NCBI RefSeq assembly: GCF_009933175.1
Contig: NZ_MAEJ01000022.1
Location: 1 to 64,000, forward strand
DNA length: 64,000 bases
Direction of reading: 5' to 3'
Source: Candidatus Enterococcus huntleyi
GTDB lineage: Bacteria > Bacillota > Bacilli > Lactobacillales > Enterococcaceae
Shown here: positions 45,091-52,808 of the stretch, in pieces
Layout of the letters: each line of letters opens with the position of its first letter
Numbering within the stretch: position 1 is the first letter of the stretch
Made by a program: the position numbers and the translations under genes
Notes under the pieces: generated by a model
What the model was told of the DNA's origin: nothing
What the model saw: only the letters and a program-made list of their open reading frames with translations
The model's database searches: none

Positions 45091-45154
45091 CCTCTCCAAG
45101 TGCCTATCGTACATTTAAAATGTTGTTGGAAGGCATTTTTTGACCAACAACATT
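45091..45154 (-). promoter_or_regulatory. Translational attenuator of the FusB-type gene
   Basis: Two mutually exclusive structures on the minus-strand mRNA. Hairpin A: AATGTTGTTGG (45144-45154) pairs perfectly with CCAACAACATT (45119-45129). Hairpin B: CCTTCCAA (45126-45133) pairs with TTGGA(g)AGG (45091-45099), which contains the ribosome site GGAGAGG. The two share the CCAA segment, so formation of A frees the ribosome site and B hides it. Confidence 0.6.
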
Positions 45155-45156
45155 GA

Positions 45157-45207
45157 TCAAAAAAGAAATCCTTGGGTAGCTAAATACGATACAGTAGTGT
45201 ATATCAT
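45157..45207 (-). CDS. Leader peptide of the FusB-type gene
   Basis: A 16-codon frame, MIYTTVSYLATQGFLF, is too short for ordinary gene calling. It has a strong ribosome site (AAAGGGGGTGAT, just upstream of the ATG at 45207) and stops at TGA three bases before hairpin A. A small translated leader directly before competing hairpins is the classic layout of drug-inducible resistance genes; S. aureus fusB is reported to be controlled this way. The exact stall codon cannot be predicted. Confidence 0.65.
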   Translation of the reverse strand: MIYTTVSYLATQGFLF

Positions 45208-45420
45208 AGCATCACCCCCTTTATGGGTTATTTATTTAGTTAAAAATAGTCTTGTTTGTAACAAAGCAACTTATTTTATAATAAAATGGGTTGATAAACA
45301 AGCACTGTGCGTAGTTATTTGTCAAATTATATGGAAATACAAGAAAATTATAAAAAAACAAAGCAAAAAAACGAGTAGAAGTTGAGACAGACTTTCTACT
45401 CGTTTTTTGATGTTTAGCTA

Positions 45421-46365
45421 TTAATCGAGAAACACATGGCGCAGTTGATCACTGATTTTTGGCAAATATTCGTGTCCATATTCTGGCAAAGTGTACAGTG
45501 ATTTTTGACTTAGGATTTTATTATAGGTAGCTAATTGTGTTTCTGGCGGAACAATCGTATCTTGAAGGCCCATTAACCAGTAGACATCAGCTTGAATACG
45601 CGGAGCTAAGTGTTGAATGTCAATGTATTCCAAGGTGTTAAAGAATTCTTCTTCTTGTTCATGCAAAGGATCCCGGAATTGAAACCAGTAAGGAATCTCT
45701 TCGAACGCAGAAGTTTGTGCGCCCATTTGATAGGCTTTGCGATAATCTGATAAGAAAGGATAGGTGGCGATGACTTTCTTTATTTCAGGAACGAGAGCGG
45801 CACAAGCAATCGTTAGTCCACCGCCTTGAGACGCACCTTGCGCATAAATATTTTCTTCGTCTACTTCCTCTAGTGACATCAGAATCTTCGTCGCTTTTGC
45901 TGTGTCTAAGAACACGCGCACGTAATAAAGATTTTCAGGCCCTTCTTCGACGCCGCGAATAATCAAGCCTTTGGTGACGGTCCCCGCTGTTTGAGAGTTA
46001 TCCTCTGAGAGTCCGCCTTGTCCTCTAGCATCCATTGCTAAGACGACAAATCCTTCCGCAACCCAACCAATCTTATCTTGCCAATCGCCCGAATTTGTAT
46101 GGTAGCCATGAAATTGAATCAAGCCTTTGTGTTTGCCTTTTTTATTTTTAGGAAGTAAAAGCTGACAGTGAACTTTTGCTCCACCAACACCTGTGAAATA
46201 CAGATGGTAAGCGTCTGCCACTGAGGAGGCTAGGTCGAAGGGAACAAGTTCATAATCAAGGCCCGTTTCCTCCATTTTTTTTAGTTGTGTTTCCCAAAAA
46301 GTATCGAAATTGGCTGGTTTTTTACCTAATCCTTGGTAGTTTTTCCACTCATCAAGTTGAATCAT
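45421..46365 (-). CDS. CE7-family acetyl esterase (acetylxylan esterase/cephalosporin-C deacetylase type)
   Basis: A 314-residue alpha/beta hydrolase. CE7 hallmarks are RGQGG (114-118), nucleophile S179 in GASQGGG, D269 in GLQDTIVPPE and H298 in YGHEYLP. There is no signal peptide, so it works on imported oligosaccharides in the cytoplasm. CE7 enzymes remove acetyl groups from xylo- and other oligosaccharides. Its ATG overlaps the stop of the epimerase gene by four bases, indicating coupling. In this locus the likely substrate is acetylated manno-oligosaccharide (inference). Confidence 0.88.
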   Translation of the reverse strand: MIQLDEWKNYQGLGKKPANFDTFWETQLKKMEETGLDYELVPFDLASSVADAYHLYFTGVGGAKVHCQLLLPKNKKGKHKGLIQFHGYHTNSGDWQDKIGWVAEGFVVLAMDARGQGGLSEDNSQTAGTVTKGLIIRGVEEGPENLYYVRVFLDTAKATKILMSLEEVDEENIYAQGASQGGGLTIACAALVPEIKKVIATYPFLSDYRKAYQMGAQTSAFEEIPYWFQFRDPLHEQEEEFFNTLEYIDIQHLAPRIQADVYWLMGLQDTIVPPETQLATYNKILSQKSLYTLPEYGHEYLPKISDQLRHVFLD

Positions 46366-47540
46366 CTGTCTTGCTCCATTCGTTTAATTATTTCTAGATA
46401 CATTCTCACTGTATGATAGGGACCTTTCCAGTTGTCGCTAATTGATGTGGAATGTCTCTTGCTCAATTTAGTGGGCGTCTCTGCTGAGAGATAGGCTAAC
46501 CATTCGCTAGCTTTTCTTGGGTCGATAAAATAAGTTTGGATGGCTTGCCATAAACGTTCAGCTGCTTGAATAAATCTATCGTCTTGTGTTTTTTGGTAAG
46601 CATTATAAAAGCCAATTAACGCTTCAGCTTGCACCCACCAGACTTTTGTTTGATCGATACTCAAATTCTTTGATGAATCATTCATCAAGCCTTGTGTATC
46701 AAGGCCATTTTCTAGTGCATAGGTTGCCAAATGGATAATTTCAGCATCTAGCTGGTTGGTACGAATCACTGATTGTCCACGATCCAAAAGCCAAGAGGTT
46801 TCGATGTCATGACCATAGGAAATCTCTGTGGTTAGAGGCTGCCAAGTGTTTGAGAAAAATTGGCGACAGTAGCCATCTTTTTGGATGATTTTTGTTCGAA
46901 ACAGATCCATCAAAAATCGAATTTTCTCTAAAAGTTTTTGGTTTGGCCAGATTTCATACAGCACCGTATAAGCTTCGAATAAATGCAGATGTGTATTGGT
47001 GGTGAATGTCAGGTCATCAACGGCCGTGCCAACTTCGTGAATCGGAATTTCTTGCCAGTCGCGTGAAAATTCTTCATTATAGCCTGCTCCATCTTGCCGA
47101 AAAGCGTGCTTTTCAATCAATTCAAAGAGCTCTTTAGCCAAGGTCAGAGCGGGCTCGGTTTTAGTGGCTTTGTAATATTCACTTAATGAATAAAGCGCGA
47201 AGCTTTGTGCATACAAAACTTTTTTATCTTTGGTTACTTCTCCATCATAAGAGACTTGCCAGTAAACACCGCCGAATTCTGAGTCCCAAAAAGAACTTTT
47301 TAGAAATGAGAAGCCATGTGCACACGCAGCTTGTAACTCTGGTGAAGGCGTTAGTTGAGAGGCAGCAGAAAAGGCCCATAGGTAACGACTTTGCATGACA
47401 GAATTTTTAGGTTCTTGCGGCAATTGTTTTAGGTCCTGATTCACTTCGCTGATAAATCCGCCATATTGTTGATCTTTTTGCGCGAGCCAAAAGGGTAGAA
47501 TGGTCTGGGTTAATTGGTCGCGTAATTCTTTTTGCTTCAT
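46362..47540 (-). CDS. AGE-family epimerase (cellobiose/mannobiose 2-epimerase type)
   Basis: A 392-residue (alpha/alpha)6-barrel protein of the N-acylglucosamine 2-epimerase family. Conserved pieces include FWLAQKDQQYGGFISEVNQDL, YAQSFALYSLSEYY, THLHLFEAYTVLY, SYGHDIETSWLLDR and VWWVQAEALIGFYNAYQ. The histidines of GHDIE and the WWVQAE segment match cellobiose/mannobiose 2-epimerases, which convert the reducing-end sugar. The start is ATG 47540, six bases after AAAGGAGG; a longer frame has no ribosome site. It is first in the minus-strand arm of the mannoside locus. Confidence 0.87.
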   Translation of the reverse strand: MKQKELRDQLTQTILPFWLAQKDQQYGGFISEVNQDLKQLPQEPKNSVMQSRYLWAFSAASQLTPSPELQAACAHGFSFLKSSFWDSEFGGVYWQVSYDGEVTKDKKVLYAQSFALYSLSEYYKATKTEPALTLAKELFELIEKHAFRQDGAGYNEEFSRDWQEIPIHEVGTAVDDLTFTTNTHLHLFEAYTVLYEIWPNQKLLEKIRFLMDLFRTKIIQKDGYCRQFFSNTWQPLTTEISYGHDIETSWLLDRGQSVIRTNQLDAEIIHLATYALENGLDTQGLMNDSSKNLSIDQTKVWWVQAEALIGFYNAYQKTQDDRFIQAAERLWQAIQTYFIDPRKASEWLAYLSAETPTKLSKRHSTSISDNWKGPYHTVRMYLEIIKRMEQDR

Positions 47541-47611
47541 TGGGTTCCTCCTTTGATTATTGGATAAATAAAAATCATTCTTTACAAATCGGACAAGATA
47601 TTTCATAATGC

Positions 47612-47626
47612 TGTTATCGGTTACAA
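47612..47626 (-). promoter_or_regulatory. CcpA cre site in the divergent mannoside control region
   Basis: On the minus strand TTGTAACCGATAACA fits WTGNAANCGNWNNCW at all positions. It lies between the epimerase and GH113 genes and could repress both arms. Confidence 0.7.
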
Positions 47627-47633
47627 TTTAAAT

Positions 47634-47641
47634 ATATATAC
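47634..47641. promoter_or_regulatory. Possible GntR-family half-matched operator
   Basis: ATATATAC, in a context (TAAATATATATACTTTTT) nearly identical to the reverse complement of the better site at 48625. HutC-type GntR regulators prefer GTNTANAC; one base differs here. Confidence 0.4.
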
Positions 47642-47680
47642 TTTTTATGCAAGATGTCAATATTTTTAGGAGGGATTTTT

Positions 47681-48613
47681 ATGGATTATGTAAAAGGAAT
47701 AACGTTTGGCTTCATGAGTAAGCGCGGGGAGTGGGCGACTGAAGAAGCAAGAGAGTCATTGCGATTGATGAAGGAAGGCTGTGGGGCAGACCATGTCATC
47801 CTACCGATTGTGGCGGAACAAGATACGGCGCAGTCGATAGAAATTAATTGGCGTAGGGAGACAGTTTTATCGGATGAGGAAGTAGTGGGCATGATTGATT
47901 ATGCAAAAGAAATCGGCTTGAAAGTGATTCTGAAGCCAATGGTTAATGTCAGTGATGGCACCTGGCGTGCGCATATAAATTTCTTTGATCATGATGTGCC
48001 TTGTGAACCAAAATGGCATGAGTGGTTTGCTTCTTACACAGAGTATTTGATGCATTATGCTGCGATTGCGCAACGAACTGCCTGTGAAATTTTTGTGATT
48101 GGCTGCGAATTAGTTAATACGGACCGACGTGAGAATGAATGGCGTATGTTGATTAAAGAGGTTAGGACAGCATACCAAGGGGCAATTACTTATAACTGTG
48201 ATAAATATCAAGAATCAAACGTGACTTGGTGGGATGCCGTTGATGTAATTTCTTCATCAGGCTATTACCCAATCGACAAATGGGAACAAGAGCTGGATCG
48301 AATCGAAGCAGTTGTCTTAAAAGAAAAGAAACCTTTCTTCTTTTGTGAAGCAGGCTGTCCGAGTCGAGCAGGAAGTGAGTATCTGCCAAATGATTGGTCG
48401 ATGGCAGGGGAAATTAATCAGGAATCTCAAGCAGCGTGGTATGCAGCGATGTTTTCTGCATGTGAAAAGAGAAATTGGGTCGAAGGATTTGGACTTTGGG
48501 ACTGGAAAGCAACGCTTTATAAAAAAGATCAAGCAAAATTTGATGACGATTATGCCTTGTACAATAAGCTTTCTGAAGGGATTGTAAAAAATTATTACGA
48601 AAATATAGAATAA
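47681..48613 (+). CDS. Glycoside hydrolase family 113 (beta-mannanase/mannosidase type)
   Basis: A 310-residue TIM-barrel enzyme. It opens with KGITFGFMSKRGEW and carries VILKPMVNVSDGTWRAHINF, characteristic of GH113. Candidate catalytic glutamates are E143 (acid/base, IGCELVNTD) and E223 (nucleophile, FFFCEAGCPS). The family cleaves beta-1,4-mannan oligosaccharides with retention. There is no signal peptide, so substrates must be imported first. AGGAGGG lies just upstream of ATG 47681. It opens the plus-strand arm of the locus. Confidence 0.85.
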   Translation: MDYVKGITFGFMSKRGEWATEEARESLRLMKEGCGADHVILPIVAEQDTAQSIEINWRRETVLSDEEVVGMIDYAKEIGLKVILKPMVNVSDGTWRAHINFFDHDVPCEPKWHEWFASYTEYLMHYAAIAQRTACEIFVIGCELVNTDRRENEWRMLIKEVRTAYQGAITYNCDKYQESNVTWWDAVDVISSSGYYPIDKWEQELDRIEAVVLKEKKPFFFCEAGCPSRAGSEYLPNDWSMAGEINQESQAAWYAAMFSACEKRNWVEGFGLWDWKATLYKKDQAKFDDDYALYNKLSEGIVKNYYENIE

Positions 48614-48624
48614 AAACGACTAAA

Positions 48625-48632
48625 GTATATAC
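48625..48632. promoter_or_regulatory. Predicted operator for the locus GntR regulator
   Basis: GTATATAC exactly fits the HutC-subfamily consensus GTNTANAC, flanked by TAAA and ATTTA. It lies 72 bases upstream of the binding-protein start codon. That the regulator at 56599 binds it is inferred. Confidence 0.45.
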
Positions 48633-48660
48633 ATTTAATTATAAAAGTGTTATTATCTAA

Positions 48661-48675
48661 TTGTAATCGCTTACG
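48661..48675 (+). promoter_or_regulatory. CcpA cre-like site upstream of the binding-protein gene
   Basis: TTGTAATCGCTTACG fits the cre consensus except for the last base. It lies 29 bases before the binding-protein start codon, so it would block transcription under glucose. Confidence 0.6.
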
Positions 48676-48703
48676 ATTAATTATAATTTTTGGAGGAATC
48701 ATA

Positions 48704-50020
48704 ATGAAAAAGAAAACATTAGTAAGTTTATTAGGTCTTTCAGCGGCAAGTGTATTTGTTTTAGGAGCCTGCGGTAGTAGTAAATCAGGTGATTCAGCGA
48801 AAACAGATAAAGATGGCAAAGAAACTATCACGTTCATTAACCACAAAACCGACTGGGAAGGTAATGGTAAGTGGGATGAGTACATGAAGGAATTCAACGA
48901 AAAATACCCAGATATCAAAGTTGAAATCCAAACGGTTACTGATTATCAAGGGCAGATCAAAACACGGATGAACAGTGATGAATATGGGGATTTATTAATG
49001 CTTCCTGGTGATTTACAACCGCAAGAATATTCAACTTTCTTCGAACCATTAGGTGATAAAGAAGAATTAGCTAAAACTTACATGGGCTTAAATGATCGCT
49101 CATTTGAAGGCGTATCCTATGGTATTCCAACACAGATGAATGCAACAGGTATGGTTGTGAACATGAAAGTTTTCAAAGATGCAGGCATTACAGAATTCCC
49201 TAAAACGACAGAAGATTTTGTTGCAGCATTAAAAACAATTAAAGACAAAAATCCAGATGTGACACCACTTTACACAAACTATGCAGCAGGTTGGACACTT
49301 TCTAACTGGGACTTCGTTCGACCAGGTGCTTCAGGTGATAAAGACTTTACAAATAAAATGACAAGTGACAAAGCCCCATTTGAAGATGGCAAAGTAATGA
49401 ACGAAATCTACAAAACTTTGTATGATGTTAGCAAAGAAGGCTTGATTGAAGCAGATCCAACAACAACCGATTGGGAACAATCAAAAGCTGATATGGCAGC
49501 CGGAAAAATTGGCGTAATGGTCTTAGGAAGCTGGGCAGTACCGCAAATTCAAGAAATAAACCCTGATGCAGCGGACGATATCACGTTCCAAACATTCCCA
49601 ATGACAGCAGCCGATGGCAAACAATACATGGCAGTTGGCGGCGACTACAACTTAGCAATCAACGTACACAGCGAACATAAAGAAGCAGCACGCAAATTAC
49701 TAGACTGGTTAATCAATGAATCTGATTACGCAGTCGACAACGGCGGACTTCCAGCAGTTATCGGTGGCGAATACCCAACTTCATTAAAATCAAGTCAAGA
49801 AGCCGGCGTAGAATTAATCGAAGAAAACCCAGCGCCAGCCGGAAAAGAATCACTATTCAGCGACATCAACAACCAATCTGAATTAGGAGTAGGTTCAACA
49901 GACGCTGAAAAACAAAGAATCATCGACGCAGCAACAGGCAACACAAACGAAAGCTTCGAAGACATCATGAAAGACTTCAACCAAAGATGGGCAGACGCAA
50001 TTAGTACTGTAAGTGAATAA
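48704..50020 (+). CDS. Sugar ABC transporter, substrate-binding lipoprotein
   Basis: A 438-residue family-1 solute-binding protein. The signal peptide ends in the lipobox VLGAC with lipidated C23, followed by a Ser/Gly/Lys linker. Periplasmic-binding features (TFINHKTDWEGNG, MLPGDLQPQEYS, GIPTQMNATGMVVN, MVLGSWAVPQI) are typical of oligosaccharide binders. The second half of the gene uses noticeably more C-ending codons than its neighbours, perhaps reflecting high expression. GGAGGAATCATA precedes the ATG. It carries its own control region and is separated from the permeases by 310 bases with a large hairpin. Confidence 0.93.
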   Translation: MKKKTLVSLLGLSAASVFVLGACGSSKSGDSAKTDKDGKETITFINHKTDWEGNGKWDEYMKEFNEKYPDIKVEIQTVTDYQGQIKTRMNSDEYGDLLMLPGDLQPQEYSTFFEPLGDKEELAKTYMGLNDRSFEGVSYGIPTQMNATGMVVNMKVFKDAGITEFPKTTEDFVAALKTIKDKNPDVTPLYTNYAAGWTLSNWDFVRPGASGDKDFTNKMTSDKAPFEDGKVMNEIYKTLYDVSKEGLIEADPTTTDWEQSKADMAAGKIGVMVLGSWAVPQIQEINPDAADDITFQTFPMTAADGKQYMAVGGDYNLAINVHSEHKEAARKLLDWLINESDYAVDNGGLPAVIGGEYPTSLKSSQEAGVELIEENPAPAGKESLFSDINNQSELGVGSTDAEKQRIIDAATGNTNESFEDIMKDFNQRWADAISTVSE

Positions 50021-50162
50021 AAGGATGAAAACCAGTCGCCTTGCCCTGAGCAATTGGAATAAACCAAAAATAATACGCTTTTCAGTATTACTTTTGGTTT
50101 ACGAAATTGCCGAAGGGGCAGACTATTTTTCACCGTGGATCAAAAGGATGAAAAACCAGTCG
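50019..50162. repeat. Large hairpin flanked by 20-base direct repeats
   Basis: AAACCAAAAATAATAC (50061-50076) pairs with GTATTACTTTTGGTTT (50085-50100). The stem extends outward through AATT and GCCC/GGGGC pairs to about 50120. The unit is bracketed by two direct repeats of AAAAGGATGAAAACCAGTCG (50019 and 50142, the second with one extra A). This could be an mRNA stabiliser that raises binding-protein levels, or an inserted small element. Confidence 0.65.
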
Positions 50163-50236
50163 TTTAAATCGTAGTTCAAAGGTATGAATCAAAGAATCAG
50201 CGATTACAGTATTACAAGCACAAGAACATTTTTATA

Positions 50237-50284
50237 GGAACTAGAACGAGCTGTGACTACAGTGTTCTAGTTCCCTATTTTTAA
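50237..50284 (+). terminator. Second hairpin between binding-protein and permease genes
   Basis: GGAACTAGAAC pairs with GTTCTAGTTCC and is followed by a short T run. It is probably a leaky terminator that lowers permease expression relative to the binding protein. Confidence 0.7.
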
Positions 50285-50330
50285 AAACAGTCTATATCAG
50301 GTTTACAATTTTTAAGGGGGGAATCGAAAA

Positions 50331-51215
50331 ATGAAAAAATCTAAACTTAGTCAGAAAACGGAACAACGAATTTTAGTCCTCAGTTTTACCATCATTCCTG
50401 TTTTGCTCTTATTGGTCTTTTCTTATTATCCGTTGGTAAAAATGATCCAATATAGTTTTACAAATTGGAATGGCTACAATCCTTCGAGTGAATCAGTTGG
50501 TTGGGCGAACTATAAAACAGTCCTGACGAATCCAAATTATTTCACAGTCTTTAAGACGAGTTTGTATTACTTTATAGCGACGTTCTTTCAGTTAGGATTT
50601 GCGTTATTATTTGCGACAATTCTTTCATTTAAAGTAAAATTTGCTAACTTTTGGAAAGGAATTCTGTTCTTTCCGTACTTATTAAATGGTGTAGCTATCG
50701 GCTTTATCTTCTTATATTTTTATAAAGGTGGAGGAACACTAGATACTGTACTTAGTAGTTTAGGTTTAGAGAGTCAAATCCGTTTATGGTTAGGCGATCG
50801 TTCGATTAATAATATCTCGCTAGCCTTTACTTCCGTTTGGCGTTATACCGGCTTTAACTTTTTGATTTTCTTGGGGGCTATTCAATCAGTCAACCCCGAA
50901 ATTTATGAAGCTGCCGATATTGATGGCGCGAATCGTTGGGATCAGTTCCGTTACATTATCATCCCTAGTATTAAAAAGATTCTATTTTTGAATATTATTC
51001 TAGGTGTCAGCGGCTCACTAAGCGTGTTCGATATTCCGTATATTATGACAGGTGGTTCAAATGGAACAATGACCTTCGTTATTAAAACGATTGATACAGC
51101 CTTCAAATATAATAAAGTTGGACTGGCCTCAGCGATGGCTCTTATCCTACTGGTAATTGTTGTTTCTGTGACGGTGGTTCAACGATTTGCGACTAGAGAA
51201 AAGAGGGATGCATAA
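50331..51215 (+). CDS. Sugar ABC transporter permease (MalF/UgpA type)
   Basis: A 294-residue membrane protein with six transmembrane helices. The EAA loop for the ATPase reads YEAADIDGANRWDQFRYIIIPSI. It pairs with the next permease to form an oligosaccharide channel. Its stop overlaps the next start in TAATG. GGGGGG precedes the ATG. Binding-protein partner: the lipoprotein upstream. Confidence 0.92.
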   Translation: MKKSKLSQKTEQRILVLSFTIIPVLLLLVFSYYPLVKMIQYSFTNWNGYNPSSESVGWANYKTVLTNPNYFTVFKTSLYYFIATFFQLGFALLFATILSFKVKFANFWKGILFFPYLLNGVAIGFIFLYFYKGGGTLDTVLSSLGLESQIRLWLGDRSINNISLAFTSVWRYTGFNFLIFLGAIQSVNPEIYEAADIDGANRWDQFRYIIIPSIKKILFLNIILGVSGSLSVFDIPYIMTGGSNGTMTFVIKTIDTAFKYNKVGLASAMALILLVIVVSVTVVQRFATREKRDA

Positions 51216-52072
51216 TGGAATTAGCACAAACACAACAAAAGAGAAAGAAAAAAATAAAGGTTACTCCAGGCAGTATCTTTAAATATCTGGTCTTAATTAT
51301 TGGCGCGATTGTTGCGTTATTGCCAATCTTGGTGGTTTTTATTGGCTCATTTAAGTCAAATAGCGAATTCTTGAGTACTGGCGTTTTGTCGCTACCTAAG
51401 AGTATCGATCTTTCAAACTATAAGACGGCTTTTGTGAATGGTCAAATGCTGTTGGGTTTCAAAAATACCTTGATCATTTTCGTGATTAGTATGGTTGGGA
51501 AACTGACTCTGGGTTCAATGTTTGCCTATGCTATGAGTCGTTTCGAGTTTCGTTTGAAAAAAGTCATCATGGTCTTGTTCATGATGGCGATGTTGATTCC
51601 TGGGATTACTAGCCAAGTAGCGACGTTCCAAATTATTAACAGTTTAGGTTTGTTTAATACGATGTGGTCGGTGATTGTCTTGAATCTTGGGACTGACGTT
51701 ATTTCAGTCTATGTTTTCTTACAATATCTCGATGAAATTCCGATTTCTTTGGATGAGTCAGCTTATCTTGATGGGGCGTCTTATTTTGGTATCTTTTGGC
51801 GGATTATCTTGCCAAACTTGAAAGCACCGATCGTAACTATGCTGATTATCAGTGGTGTAGGCGTCTATAATGACTTTTATAATCCGTTCTTGTATATGCC
51901 AGATCGTAGCTTGAAAGTAATTTCTACTGCATTATTTGCTTTCAAAGGACCTTATGGCACTAATTGGCCAGTTATTTTGGCAGGGGTTATTATTGTTATC
52001 TTACCGATTCTAATTGTCTTTGTCTTTTTACAAAAATACATTTATAACGGCGTTGCTGGTTCCGTGAAATAA
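51215..52072 (+). CDS. Sugar ABC transporter permease (MalG/UgpE type)
   Basis: A 285-residue membrane protein with six helices and the EAA loop DESAYLDGASYFGIFWRIILPNLKAP. It is the second permease subunit and overlaps the first by one base. No ATPase gene is found anywhere in the locus, so a shared MsmK/MsmX-type ATPase encoded elsewhere is required (inference from similar systems). Confidence 0.92.
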   Translation: MELAQTQQKRKKKIKVTPGSIFKYLVLIIGAIVALLPILVVFIGSFKSNSEFLSTGVLSLPKSIDLSNYKTAFVNGQMLLGFKNTLIIFVISMVGKLTLGSMFAYAMSRFEFRLKKVIMVLFMMAMLIPGITSQVATFQIINSLGLFNTMWSVIVLNLGTDVISVYVFLQYLDEIPISLDESAYLDGASYFGIFWRIILPNLKAPIVTMLIISGVGVYNDFYNPFLYMPDRSLKVISTALFAFKGPYGTNWPVILAGVIIVILPILIVFVFLQKYIYNGVAGSVK

Positions 52073-52088
52073 ACAGTCAGGAGGGTGA

Positions 52089-52694
52089 ATGTTGATGGAG
52101 GAAAAACAGTCTAGATTAGTACGTGGTGTCGAGTTTTTTTATGAGCTCGTCAAGGCAAGTCTGTATTTTTGGTTTTTGCTAGTCAAAAATGGTGTGGTTT
52201 ATGGTTTGTTACCAGCGCTCAGCTATACGATGGCTTATGGCACAACGACTGAAAAAAAGGAAGAGAAATTTTATGGTGTGCTGACAAAAAAACGAACAGC
52301 TATTCATTACGCAAAAGGTTTTTCTTTCGCTTGGTTCTTTGTTGCTGGACTGCTGGTTTTGAGCATTTCTTTGCTGAAAGAAACTAGCCAACCAGTTGTT
52401 CAAATCCTCAGCATCGCCGTTTTATTTTCGTTTATTTTATTTACTTTGTACATGGTTTGGGTGGCTTGGCTGTTCGTAAAAAATCCGATGCAAAAACAGC
52501 TATATGCAGTGGCTTTGGATCAATTAGTTCGTCACCCGTTGATCAGTTTATATGGACTTAGTTTATTAGGAACAGCTGTCTTACTTGCGTGGGTAAATTT
52601 ATTGATTTTCATTTGCCTAGCGCCAGGAATCTTCGTTTGGTTAATCGATAAAGGCTTTACTAAATCACTCGCACAACCACAAACACAAGCTTAA
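52089..52694 (+). CDS. YesL-like DUF624 membrane protein
   Basis: A protein of about 200 residues with four to five transmembrane helices, matching the YesL/DUF624 family (FWFLLVKNGVVYGLLPALSYTMAYG, then AFWF-like helices). Such proteins are often encoded in sugar ABC operons next to GH genes; their function is unknown. AGGAGG at 52079 is close to ATG 52089, and the second ATG at 52095 may be the real start. It follows the permeases by 16 bases. Confidence 0.75.
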   Translation: MLMEEKQSRLVRGVEFFYELVKASLYFWFLLVKNGVVYGLLPALSYTMAYGTTTEKKEEKFYGVLTKKRTAIHYAKGFSFAWFFVAGLLVLSISLLKETSQPVVQILSIAVLFSFILFTLYMVWVAWLFVKNPMQKQLYAVALDQLVRHPLISLYGLSLLGTAVLLAWVNLLIFICLAPGIFVWLIDKGFTKSLAQPQTQA

Positions 52695-52808
52695 TAGACG
52701 TCTAATACATGACGGAATGTACTAACGGCAGAAAGAATCGAGCATGGATCAAGCCTCGCACGATCCTGTCGAATAGTCAGAGAATTATTCTAAAATGGAG
52801 GGAAACAC

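Noticed and set aside
45140-45385. Plus-strand frame of 81 codons opposite the FusB leader
   Set aside because: It lies antisense to the leader and attenuator region, has no ribosome site and has an unlikely composition.
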